Of a DNA stretch of 64,000 bases, positions 33,354 to 44,289 are shown in pieces. Location of the stretch: positions 30,924,610-30,988,609 of the forward strand of contig NC_030382.2 in NCBI RefSeq assembly GCF_001625215.2, given 5' to 3'. Each line of letters opens with the position of its first letter. The first letter of the stretch is position 1. Origin of the DNA: Daucus carota subsp. sativus. Lineage: Eukaryota > Streptophyta > Magnoliopsida > Apiales > Apiaceae. A program made the translations under genes and the position numbers. The notes beneath the pieces are model-generated. The model was not told the origin of the DNA and did no database searches. It worked only from the letters and a program-made list of their open reading frames with translations.

Positions 33354-36300
33354 ATGGGATCGGAAAGCTGCGGTGGAGTTGGTGTTAAGGACTACCGATC
33401 CGGCGTCGTTTCAGTTGATTTTAGCTCTCGGATTGATTCTTCTAACTCATTTTCTACTCCCAATGGTATTATAATATTATTATTTTCTTCTTATGCTTTC
33501 GAATACGAACTATTTATTCTACATACAACTCAATTGTTTTATATATTTCTTCTCAATTGTTTATATGTGTCGGACAAAATTGAATTTGTGTTTGTTTGTG
33601 TGTTGAATCGTGATGTTAATTGTGGTTTGTGTCTGTCGAATTGTGTTGGGGATCACGAATGATGTTTGGATGTTAACATTTTTAGTTTATGTTTAGTTTT
33701 GTAACCAGCTTGCTGGTTAACATCGACCTCAACACCAGTAGAAGCTCCCTCGATATAAGAATCATGTTCAACGGGGGATAACTTGGAGAATTCATACTTG
33801 ATGATAAACTGATATGGATATACAGAAATAGATGAAATGGAATTAAAGGTACAAGAACAGAATTAAGAAGACAAGAGAACTGGAATTGAATTAACAGAAT
33901 GAAAAATACTGAACTGAAACAGAGGAAATAGACGACTGGTTTCAGATGTTTAGTCAGTTTTGTGTAATGTACCTGGTAAATTTCAGGTGTTTGTAGACTA
34001 ATTTGCATTACAGCATGGCCCTCTCTGCATATGTGTATATGTTTCTTCTTTTTAATTTTCTTAAAATCTACTATGAGCGTAAAAAGATTGAAGGATGAAG
34101 ACTTTGTGGATCATATTTGCTTTTGTATGTATGTATTGCGAATCTATGGTTTCTACTGCTAGTTTCACAGTATCTATACTGTCAACTTTTCTTATTAGCA
34201 TTCAAGAACAGGAGATGTCATTGGACTTCTAAACTTTTATAGACTAGTTTTTGTATTTTTATATAAGTGTTTGTCATTAAACTTTTAAACTTCTATCGGC
34301 TAGTTTATTTCTAATATAATTTTCATTGGTCATATGTTAGAAGCAGCCTGGAATAAGATGGTCAATGGTGAGGGTTGTAAGAACCCAATTGAAAAGGCAA
34401 GCAAGGAACTTAATTTTACGAGAACAAGTAATCCTCTTACATTTCAAGACCTGGAGGCCAAGAAACAACGGAGGACATCTGGGAAAGCGGCAAGAAAATC
34501 ACGGTTGTCACAACTGGAAGTTTCTATGAACGAAACAGAGACTAATGATGTTGAGGGTAAAGCTAAGGAAGTTGGATTTTTCTATGGCAAGGGCATTACT
34601 TTAGGTAATAAATATATCGCTTTTATATACCTGAAAAAATAATCTTGCATAAAAAAAAACTTATCATCACATTAAAAAGGTTTGGATTTTGGATCATCGG
34701 AGATGTATCTAGTTTCCTAGGGATGGTTTGCTAGTCATTACTAGTTCATACTATTTTATGCTACGGTGCTATTTTGGTTTGATAAACAATGTTTCAGTTA
34801 TTCTTACAACATGGTATTATATTTATGCATCTCATGTTTCTTTTTCTGTTTATCTGCTGTAGAGAAAACTCAAACGTCTAGGCAGAAGACTAACATAAAT
34901 GGAAAGCGGAATGATAAGAGGAATGGCAAAGCTCCTAAGAGTAAATATGATTCTTTCTCTGTCAAGACTGGATTGGCGAGCTTCAGTTCTGCTGCTTTAG
35001 GGAATAACATTCTCGGTATGGCACCTGTATTTTGGGCAGTTCAGGAAGTATAATTATTTTTTTTTTGTTATTTAACTAGGATCGGGTTCATGTCAACTAA
35101 CGATTTTCGCAATATTGGGGCTACCCAAACCCAAAAGTTGAATAAGTAAATATGCCCAACCAAAAAATTACCCGAAAACTCCCGACACGAATTTGGAATC
35201 CAAAAATTAATTAGTATCAACATCAATTTAGAAATGTAAAAGATCGAATTCAAGATATGAAGTTACAGATCTGAAAATTTTGGAGAAGTGATGACCCAAT
35301 TTCTGCAACCCGCATATAGACTTACCAATCAGATTACACTTATCTGTTTATAGATGTAAACAAATAACATACCTTATCTGCGTATATGTATATATACACA
35401 CCGAACATGACTAGTCCAGATACGTGCTTCAATTCCAAGCAAAGGAGTCTACTTGCAATAGAACATATATAAAAATAAGCCAGAGCAGAACTGAAAGATT
35501 ACGAATTGAGAATTGGGTCAGGTAGTGAGTGAAATTGACGTTTTGGAGGGGATAGTGATTAGTGAGAGAGACCAGTTTGACATCGATCGATAGGACGAGA
35601 GAGAGAGATGGGGGGGGGGGGGGGGGTTGTATGCGTTGGGAACTCTATATTGATGAATTTAACTGACTGGTTTAGGTTAATAGAACTCTTCTGTGATCTG
35701 TATATTAGTTATTAGCCAATGGGCCAGGCCTTTGCTGCACCCAATAACTATTACTGGACGGCCCATTTATTTGTGATTCTGTACTGACGAAATTAACTTT
35801 GTGAGCTGTAATATGTATATCATTACATTTAAAAATGTCTCAGTTTTTTTTGGTCAGGTTTTGCTGCATATGAATTTGACTTGGACCCCAATTTTTTTCC
35901 CCTGATTTCACTTTTGCTAGTTGCTAAGTAAGGAATTTTTTTTATTGCTATTGAGCTGTGAGATTGTTTATCAATTTAATTCACTGCAAACCTTTGAAAG
36001 AGATAACTAGATGTCTATCTATAAAACTTCACTGAAGACGCACAAAAGGCTGAAATTTTCACAAGCACTCAAGCCTCGTATGCGGAATTGTAATGTGTAA
36101 CAATCATTTTTCAGTTGAATGATTATTGAACACTTATATCATCCATTTCTTCAAAGGATTGGGTAGACCACAAATAGGTTTTTAATTGTATCATTAATTT
36201 AGATAATTTTCGTGATGAGTTTACGGATTAGCACTAATTTTTTCAGAGTGAAATTGAGCTTTAATAATTGTTTATAATCCTTCATACAGGAGGATATGGC

Positions 36301-39002
36301 TTGAGAGCAGATATGGAGGATGTCACTAAGAATATCGATGAGCTGTCATTAAATGAACTACTTGAAGGCAGTTATAAGTGTCCTAAATTTGCAATGGACA
36401 AGGGCGAGAGATCAGAAGATCCAGATGACAAAATTATGCAGTCTGTCAAAAATGCCTGGTCAATTCTTCAGACGCGAAAGATAAAACCACAGGCTATGGA
36501 GGTTGATGGTAGTTACCATCAAGAAGTTCTTTCCCCATGCTATTTGGCATTGGATTCTCTTGTAGGAAACAGAAAAGAGGAAGCTAATGACACAGATATA
36601 ATAGATGTATCTCCAGCGCACAAGGTTAGTTTGGAAAGGCCAAATTACTGATACATTAAAAAGACTATTAAGCTCATTTGTGCCTATCATATGTATTCGC
36701 TCCGTAATTTGGGCCATTTTTCTCTAAACAAAATATTTGATTATTCTATATATATCAGGATATTCAGTTCTTCACGCATTTTTATTTGCCCAACATTTAA
36801 ATTTGACTCTACTAGACTTAGTCTGTTAACAACTACTGTAATCTAGAAGAGATTTTCTAAACTAGCCCTAGGTAGTGATTTTTATATACATTTTTGTAAA
36901 TTACAAGTACGAGTGAAAGATATACTCTTATTTTCTGATCATTAAGCATATCTTCCAAGAATGTATAATAGCTTTCTTTATATATACTGCTTAGTGCTTA
37001 CGTGAATCAGCAATATTGGCATAATTTATTATTATATGTTATTCTATTTCTCCCAAAAATCTTATGAACGTTGATAATTTCTTAATATTAGTTCTCTGCA
37101 TTGCTAGTTTTGTGGAGTACCAATGATTTCTCCTCCTTATGCTTGTTTTACATAGAAAGTTTAGGGCTCTTTATAATGTGTTAATAGTGTGAACTCTGTT
37201 GGTATTTAGTTTTTCAGTTTCAGTGCGATAGTGTTGCGACATATAGTGATAGGTGTATGCTTTACAAGCTATAATTAGTCTTCTAATCTTTTAGTGGCTG
37301 TGTTCCATATATTCCCCGTCATTAATTATATCATAAGTTTCAGTGTCTATCTTTCTATAATTTTATTTTGAAATACTACTGACGGTGTTGCTCTAACTTG
37401 ATAACTTCAGGAGTCTGGGATTCAGTCTGATATACTTGATTTCCCATTGCACAAGCCGGAAAAAATATTCGAACGCCTCACTCTCCCTCCACCCAGGGAT
37501 TTAGAGTTTTTGCTCCTTGATACTGCCAAGTCAGCTACCCCAAGAATTAGTGCTGATCCCCGGCCAGGCAAACCTGTAAATCAGCGAGGTTGTTTGCCAC
37601 CATTTTCTTGGTCAAATGCTTATTCTGGACACTGCAAGTCTAACGTAGATCCGGTCAAACTATCGACAAGTAGAAGCACTTGCCAAAGTAGATGGGCAAA
37701 AATAGAAACCACTTTCCCTTCTCCAGATACCACCTCTGGCTTCTTGACAGAGCTTGAATCACTCAGATATGATGACAGTATAGTGCCTGTAGAATATCAA
37801 AGCTTGGCGCCTGTGGTAAAGGAAAAAAATCAGCCTGAATCTGTTAGCTTAACTGGACAGGGCTTGATTAAGTGCACAGTGGCTCCTCAGGCTTCTCGAG
37901 GTAACTTTCCTCTAAGAAGCTTGTTTCAGTATATTCATTCTGTATTGTTGCAAACTACGAAAGCATGACTTTTTGTTTGAATATGCAGGCAATATTTAAT
38001 TATTTAGAAAGCCTTTTTTTTAAATGTTTATCATGATACTAATTTCATCTAATTTTGTCCTTGAAAGCTGAAGCTTTCTGAAATGTCATCTTGTACACAT
38101 GATTTTCTCCTCTCTAGTCTGTTTACATTATTACTGGATCAAGTTTTCATTTATTGATAACTGAATATTATAAAACTAGATAAATGAACTGTAAGGTCAC
38201 AGGGAGGAGAAACAATTTTGTCAATTTATTAGTCTACTGACTTGCTATGGATCCGGGTTCATTGTTGAGCTTGTGTAAATAAACATTCTGGGTTCATCTT
38301 ATGCTTAGTTACAGCTTTAGGCAGTTATAACTCGTTACTACCATGGCCTGTGCATCATCTTTAGCCTTCCGCAGTTGCATTTTTATAGTTGCAAATTTCA
38401 TTTATCTTCTAATTATTGATATTGGTTATCTATTGCTTTCTTTTTATGTGATTGCTGATTTTGAATTTGTGAAAGATTCTTCAGGTTTGTCTTCTCCTAG
38501 AGCATTGGCTGCTGCTCAGTTACTATGTGATATTTCTGCTCATCCCTTGAAGAAAAATGACCTTGGGATGATAAAATCACTGAAAAGACCCTCCCAGAAG
38601 TCCATGAGAGCTCCTGACTGCAAACCTAGTGAGAAACCTGAAAACATATATGCAACACCAATAACAAAATCAAGATTTGACTGTCCTCCTAGCAATCCCG
38701 AGGTTGTGTTTGGCCTGAAGAGGCCAAGGCCGTCTGTGAAGGAAAGAAGTGCTGAAACTCTGCACAATAATATAACCCCAAGAGGACAACTTCCTAGTTG
38801 GTCTATGCCCCGGTCAAATAGATCATCTCCCAACAAATCTCTTCGGGGTTCTGTTTCAGAAACCAAGCCTTATAATGTTGTAAAGAAACCATTTATGTTA
38901 CCACCAGTTGCAAGAACAATGGAAGCAGCCAGTAGTAGTCAGCCAAAACAACGGAAGTTGATGCAGATTGGGTGGAATAGGGAGAGCGGAAAGATGAATT
39001 GA
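33354..39002 (+). CDS. Uncharacterised basic plant protein, six exons
   Basis: Exons are 33354-33465, 34341-34604, 34863-35015, 36290-36624, 37411-37900 and 38485-39002, with all junctions GT-AG and phases closing to 623 residues. I do not recognise a named domain. Visible features are a Ser/Gly-rich start (MGSESCGGVGVKDYRSG), Lys/Arg clusters that look like nuclear signals (KKQRRTSGKAARKSR, RQKTNINGKRNDKRNGK), an acidic exon 4 (ELSLNELLEGSYKCPKFAMDKGE), a Pro/Leu motif LTLPPPRDLEFLLLDTAK, the block LPPFSWSNAYSGHCK, and a basic Ser/Pro-rich C-terminus ending WNRESGKMN. The regular structure and lack of stops support a real, probably nuclear protein. A TATATATTT lies about 150 bp upstream of the ATG, followed by CT-rich leader. 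Introns 1, 3 and 4 are each about 0.8-1.3 kb. Confidence 0.8.
35610..35626. repeat. Poly(G) run of 17
   Basis: Seventeen consecutive G follow a GA-repeat in the third intron of the uncharacterised gene. Long G tracts are rare in AT-rich plant DNA. The exact length could be affected by sequencing error. Confidence 0.8.
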
Positions 39003-39365
39003 TTGGCTAGGAACAGGTAAAAAAGAAACCTTTGGCCTGTGCAAATGTTGTATTCACATGATGTAATCTCCTGTTGGGTTATTTGATGAGTAGCTTTCGT
39101 TGTATATAATGTGCTAAAGCTAGGACAGAAATAGTGGAAAGGATTTTCTCTTCTCAGGGTATAGAGAATATTGGTTTTACATTTGTAACATTATGTGGCG
39201 AATGACCATGAACACACAGGGGAACACCTTTGCCTAGTGTAGAATATTCTACCTGCAATGGATATTTATGTGATCCTTTCAGTCTCATTTAACCAGTTTG
39301 TCTCGATGGTGCATTGGGCATATGCTTCACAAGTCGGTAAATTATACTCCACCAGCAGTGACATC

Positions 39366-39688
39366 GACCTATTTGGCAATTAGCGGTTGACATGGATTGA
39401 ATTAGATGTTTTTTTTTTTTTGCCGGAGAATTAGATGTTTTGATTAGCAAATTGAATTAACGGTTTCTTGTAAAACTGTGTGGTAAATAGCTGTTTGATT
39501 AGCTTTTTATGACACATAACAAACCTCTAATCCTAAAAACTCCTCAAAATAGCTTTTTGAAAATTAGCTTTTTGAGCTTTAACTTCTATTTCAATCCGCT
39601 AACTATTGAAAACAAACATCAGTGGATTGAAATGGTTAAACCTCTAAAACACTTTAAAGACCCAAACCTCTAACTTCCAGACATGGTC
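39366..39688 (-). mobile_element. MITE, copy A (inverted relative of the element at 40866)
   Basis: Read from the right end inward it begins GACCATGTCTGGAAGTTAGA. This matches the left end of the element at 40866-41209 (GGCCATGTTTGGAAGTTAGA). The two copies also share internal phrases such as ATCCGCTAA, AGATGTTTTGATTAGC and GTTTTACRAGAAAC, in opposite orientation. It lies between the uncharacterised gene and the LEA_2 gene and contains a 16-bp secondary insertion at 39412-39427. Confidence 0.7.
39412..39427. mobile_element. 16-bp poly(T)-GCCGGA insertion with 13-bp target duplication
   Basis: GAATTAGATGTTT is repeated exactly at 39399-39411 and 39428-39440. Between the copies lie ten T and GCCGGA. 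The sister element at 40866-41209 has a single copy of this site, so this is an insertion. It looks like a tail-only LINE or SINE integration on the minus strand. Confidence 0.65.
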
Positions 39689-40055
39689 ATTATTGTATAC
39701 CGTAGGTATATGTTTTATTTGATTTTTACTCCCTTCATCCCACTTCTTTGTCTTGTTTGATTTTTTGTAATGATTATAACTCATCTAATCAGACTACTTT
39801 CCATTATCTAATTATAAACATGAGTCTAAGGACCAAATATATCTTATTATGATTTCTTGCAATGAGATAAATAAGATTATAATGTCAAGTAACAATATTA
39901 GAATTATAATCCTTAAAACTGAGAGCAAAGACTGTATCAACAGAGTTATACACAAATATACTTTACACAGTGTCTAGTCTTTAGCCAAGTCTTGTGGAAA
40001 TTTCCACGCCTCTGTTCCAAAATTAGCCAAAGCTCCCCGGCTTGCGTCCATGCAC

Positions 40056-40068
40056 GTATAAAAAGGGC
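40056..40068 (+). promoter_or_regulatory. TATA box of the LEA_2 gene
   Basis: CGTATAAAAAGGG stands about 50 bp before the ATG at 40107, the expected distance for a short 5' leader. Confidence 0.55.
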
Positions 40069-40106
40069 TTCACAATTTTCAGTGCTGCAAAACAATTTCC
40101 TTCGCC

Positions 40107-40775
40107 ATGCCAGAGGAAGAGCAAGATTATTCACGATCCGCAGAATCTCACCGAATTGTGATCCCCAACGAAGTTGCCACGCCACGATCATCCTCCAGGA
40201 AACAGAGTCTTCAAAGGAGATGCTGGCTCTGCTGTGCTTTTACCTCCACGCTCATATTCATCACAGGAATTGTATTGTTGATACTCTTTTTAACGGTGTT
40301 CAAGGTTAAGAAACCGAAAGTAAGTTTCACAAGTCTGTCAATCGCAGGACTTCAAGGTGTCAACCCTCTTAATCTTGGAGATTCTGCAAATTTGACAGTT
40401 GTAGTTGATGTTTCAGTAAAGAATCCAAATGTAGCATCCTACAAGTTCAAGAACGGAACGACGGAGATGTATTATAAGAAAGTACAAGTGGCTGATGCTC
40501 ACATTCCTGCGGGTAATGCCAAGGCTAGGAGAACAATGCACATGAATGTGACAGCGGATTTTATGCTGTCAAATATTGCGAGTGTTGATGGATTGGTTAG
40601 CGACTTGATGAATGGATCACTGCCGTTGCAGACGAGCACCAGCCTCAAAGGGAAGGTGAATATCATAAATATAGTTAAGAAGAAAGTAGCGGTGAAAGTA
40701 AATTGCAGTTTGACATTTCTGATAGCGAATCAGACACTTCAAGATCTGAAGTGCAAATCTGATGTTGACTTGTAG
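40107..40775 (+). CDS. LEA_2 / NDR1-HIN1-like (NHL) membrane protein
   Basis: This is an intronless gene for 222 residues. The N-terminal ~40 residues are polar and basic near the membrane (RKQSLQRRCWLCC). They are followed by one transmembrane segment at about 46-66 (TSTLIFITGIVLLILFLTVF) and an extracytosolic LEA_2 domain (about 70-215) containing VDVSVKNPNVASYKFKNGTTEMYYK and KVNIINIVKKKVAVKVNCSLTF. N-glycosylation sequons (NLT, NGT, NVT, NCS) support a luminal or apoplastic domain. Family members include NDR1/HIN1-like immune proteins and LEA14-type desiccation proteins. The exact role is unknown. A CGTATAAAAAGGG TATA element about 50 bp upstream supports the start at 40107. Related MITEs lie on both sides. 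Confidence 0.9.
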   Translation: MPEEEQDYSRSAESHRIVIPNEVATPRSSSRKQSLQRRCWLCCAFTSTLIFITGIVLLILFLTVFKVKKPKVSFTSLSIAGLQGVNPLNLGDSANLTVVVDVSVKNPNVASYKFKNGTTEMYYKKVQVADAHIPAGNAKARRTMHMNVTADFMLSNIASVDGLVSDLMNGSLPLQTSTSLKGKVNIINIVKKKVAVKVNCSLTFLIANQTLQDLKCKSDVDL

Positions 40776-40865
40776 ATTTAGTACTTGGTAAAAAGTGTTA
40801 GTGTGATCATTGTATAAGAGATTGGAGCTTATAGAATATTGTTTCTCCTTCAAAAATTTTACTAT

Positions 40866-41209
40866 GGCCATGTTTGGAAGTTAGAGGTTTTGGGCAAAAT
40901 TAGAGGTTTGAGTTGTTTTAGAGGTTTGACTACTAAAATCCGCTAATATTAGTGTTTGGTAGTTCGTGAATTGAAATAGAGGTTTAGATCCAAAAAACAA
41001 ATTTTGAAAAAGCTACTTTGAGGAGTTTCTTGGGTTAGAGTTTTGGTTTGTGTCGGAAAAAGCTAATCAATCAGTTATTTATCAAACAGTTTTACGAGAA
41101 ACTACTAATTCAATCCGCTAATCAAAACATCTACTCCAATCAGCTAGTCAAAACAATTAATTTAATCCGCTAACAGCTAACCGGTAACTGCTAATTCCCA
41201 AACAGGGCC
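40866..41209 (+). mobile_element. MITE, copy B (between LEA_2 and GH5 genes)
   Basis: The 344-bp element has inverted ends GGCCATGTTTGGAAGTTAG and GGCCCTGTTTGGGAATTAG. The flank CTATG/TAT is present on both sides. Phrases such as AATCCGCTAA and AGAGGTTT repeat inside. It occupies much of the 743-bp gap between the convergent LEA_2 and GH5 genes, so it probably lies close to both 3' ends. Confidence 0.75.
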
Positions 41210-41518
41210 TATGTTTATTTGACAGCAACTCTTTAATCTTTGCAGTTAAGTCAATTAATCTTGCACAAGATACAGATTACATGGACACAAGCGTACTGGC
41301 ATTGAGCTCACTTGTTGACATTTTGAATATTGTGACACCTTTGCCTAAACCATACACTCAAAGAAAAGAGTACTAGAATGCATCAGTGTCAAATGGAATA
41401 CGCGACAGAAACATAACATTTGATTCATTATAACATGAGTAATTAAGCTGTCATAGCAAACTTTCTGCGACAAGGAGAAAAAGACCCAGAGATTGATGGC
41501 ACATTCCAAACCACTTCT

Positions 41519-43835
41519 CTACTTTGCGTTTGATGTGATAAGCTTAAACCACTGACTTGAGGGATTCTCTACACAGCCAGGATCATCGTCATCAGGACAA
41601 ATGCACTTCCTGGTCAATATCTTCTCTGAATAGTCCGAATCATAGTGAAGGCACATATTGTCTCTGTAATTAGCCAACTGATAGTTGGAGACTGACTTCC
41701 ACATACTTTTCATATTAGCACAGTCCTTTGTAAGGACCACTGGTCTCCCCTCTCCTGTGGATGAGAGACAAAATTCAGTTCCCAGTAACCGGATCACATG
41801 TTTGTCCTTATCGTATCGCCAGTATCTTCCAAAGCTGTGGCAGCCACTTGGCTGAAGTTCAAATTTCTCGTTCACCCCAATGCATGCACCGCTCTTTGGA
41901 TGATACAATACATCGTGCGTTGGGACTTCTGAGTGGGGATCTGCAATAGAAGAAAACAAAAACACGAGCAACAAAATTTACAGATTCTGACAATATTTGT
42001 TTCACAAAAGATAAAAATCCGCAGAAGCACAGAATTGTCAAAAAAAAATCTGAAAATAATGTACCGGCGATACCTTGGATCTTGCCTTGTATAGAGGCCA
42101 ACCTCCTCTGAAATTGAGGATTCCTAACCCTTGTCATATTGTGATCAAAGACCGCGTATTGCTCGTCATCATCTTCTCTTCCCAGTCTAATATAATAGCT
42201 TCCTTGCACCCCCCACAAGTTCCAATCCAGATCATGCTCTGCCAAATACACCAGAAAACAACTAAAGAAGTTGTTGTCTGCTGGATTAGTACCCTCCATG
42301 TTTATACCAAACTCAGTGACAAATAATGGAGCCGGCTCTGAACCCTCAACCAGAAACGTAGATCTTCTGTTCATGTCTCGTGTAATACTGTCACAAACAT
42401 GGTTCAATGGCTGGTGCAGCCATCTATCGCGCTCTCTGTTGCTAAATGCATATCTATGTGCCTCGTAAACAATCTTGTTGTCAAGGTTTAGTCTTAGAGG
42501 CCTCTTTTTTAAGAAGCTCAAGTCTAGATCATAGCTTAAACCCGAAACAACCACCAGCACATGAGGGTTTGTTTTGTGAATTGCTTTGGCACCCTTCTGC
42601 ACGTAGTTGTACCAATCTTCAGAGTTTTGGCGTGGTCCTCGCAGCTCATTTCTTAAGCTCATAGCAACTACCTAAATTGCAATGTATCAGTTCTGTATCT
42701 TTGAGACGCGAATCAAATCAAGATCTTGATGGATTATATTCGTAAAATTGGATAAATGCCCTTTTAAACCTCCATGTTTGGGGTGTGTACCCATACAGCG
42801 TCAATGATTTAACTCGGCCGATTCAACCCTCCAAGTATCTGATTTGTTCCAGTTAGCCCTCGTACCAAAAAATGGTATATAACACATGGACAATCACGAC
42901 ATTTTACACTCATGAGGGTTAAACGGGCATTAAACATTGAGACTTATAAGGAAGATCTAATGTTTTTTAATGTATCTTTTAGGGATTAAAAAGAACATCT
43001 AATGTATTCTTAAGTGTTAAAACATACGAGCAAACTTTATCTTCAATAGTAATTGTCAAGTTTACCCTCCTTATATACTGTTTTTTGTCTTCATCCCTGT
43101 ATAAGGGCTAATGAGAACATATCGTTACTTGTAGGATTATATCGGCCGAGTTAAAACATTGCGACCGTATCGGTACACACACTCAAACATTGAGAGTTAA
43201 AAAGGCATTAACCCCCTAAAATTTAGAAACAATCCTACAAACTTGCATGAACATACCGTTGGAGTGTACTTGTAGAATGCAGCAACAATCCTCAGAGCAC
43301 GAAGCCATTCTTGAGGCTGAAGATTCTTGTCACCCCAAAAGCCATTTCCATCATCATTTCCGCAGCACCAGATAGGTTCACTAACTTGACAATCCAGCAG
43401 AACAGTGACCCCGTTGATCGCGAGTTCATCAACCACAGCCTTGTGAGCTTCAGTCAGTGTTAGCTCCAAAATTTGTGGATTGTTTCTCCGAATTCCTCTA
43501 ATGGCAGCTTCAAGGCCTAGATCTCGAAAAGAATCAAGTACTGTGCGATTGGCGTATCGAGTGTACATGTACGTAGCATAAGTGAGGCGTACATTGTTAA
43601 ATCCTGTTAAGGCTATGTGTTTTGCTATTTCACTTAATGGTCTTTTGTCAAGGCCTTCCGGCAACATGGGGCCCACATGGCCGGCCCAGTTGAGGCCGGC
43701 CAGCTTCACCCTCTTTCCGGTGAGATCATCCACAATCCATCTTGATTTTGTGGAGAGGGGAAGGGAGAGGGTGAGAGTCGAGAAGCAAACAAAAGAGAGT
43801 GCAACTAAGTAAAGTATTGCAATACAAGATTGCAT
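41519..43835 (-). CDS. GH5 cellulase-like glycosyl hydrolase with ricin-type C-terminal domain
   Basis: Exons on the minus strand are 43835-43257, 42671-42065 and 41940-41519, coding for 535 residues. A signal peptide (about 1-24, MQSCIAILYLVALSFVCF) indicates secretion. The GH5 (beta/alpha)8 domain spans about 30-395. The acid/base Glu is E202 in MSLRNELRGP and the nucleophile Glu is E313 in FVTEFGIN, with YEAHRYAFSN and DWNLWGVQGSYY also conserved. Residues about 396-535 form a Cys-rich ricin B-lectin-like region (GACIGVNEKFEL..., CLSSTGEG, WFKLITS) that may bind carbohydrate. Plant relatives are annotated as cellulase or endoglucanase-type proteins, and substrates are largely unproven. TATAAATA at 43883-43890 on this strand is placed correctly for the start. 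Confidence 0.93.
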
Positions 43836-43882
43836 GGTATTGAAACCAGGTAGAGAGAATACTAGTGAAGTAATAGATGGTA

Positions 43883-43890
43883 TATTTATA
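43883..43890 (-). promoter_or_regulatory. TATA box of the GH5 gene
   Basis: TATAAATA on the minus strand lies 48-55 bp before the ATG. Confidence 0.5.
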
Positions 43891-44039
43891 AGAGATCCAA
43901 GAAGATTAGATATGTCATTATCTTTAGGTGTGATTTGTGATTGTAATCAAGAAGATTAGATGCGTCATTCTCTTTAGGTATGATATAAGGAAACTAGGAA
44001 CAAAGTTAAAACTACTTGGAGCGGCTTACTGAGTACTTT

Positions 44040-44285
44040 TCTTTTTGCCACCAAAAAAACAGAAGATTTTATTAGGCTTTCAAATCGTTAAACAATACAT
44101 GTAATAATTCTGAATGAGCATTATCTATTCGCCAACTATGATCAGCGACTGAAAAACTATGTCTAGCTAGATGATAAGCTACTTTGTTGGCAGACTGTTT
44201 AATAAACTTTAACGTCACTGGTTGATCTCTAAAACCTGATAATAGTTGCTTGCAATCCTCTGCAATGCTACCAAGATATTAAAAG
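44040..44285 (-). pseudogene. LINE RNase H-domain 3' fragment
   Basis: The minus strand reads VTLKFIKQSANKVAYHLAR, HSFSVADHSW, then RIDNAHSELLHVL. This is the C-terminal RNase H-like end of plant LINE ORF2 proteins (F-x-x-R-x-x-N-x-x-A-H-x-L-A-R pattern), followed by a 3' tail near 44040-44060. The upstream reverse transcriptase is absent, so this is a 5'-truncated insertion lying just beyond the GH5 promoter. Confidence 0.75.
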
Positions 44286-44289
44286 CATC

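Noticed and set aside
33690-34010. Minus-strand frame and polypurine region in intron 1 of the uncharacterised gene, resembling a retrotransposon leader
   Set aside because: I found no second LTR, primer-binding site or target duplication, so it is not called.
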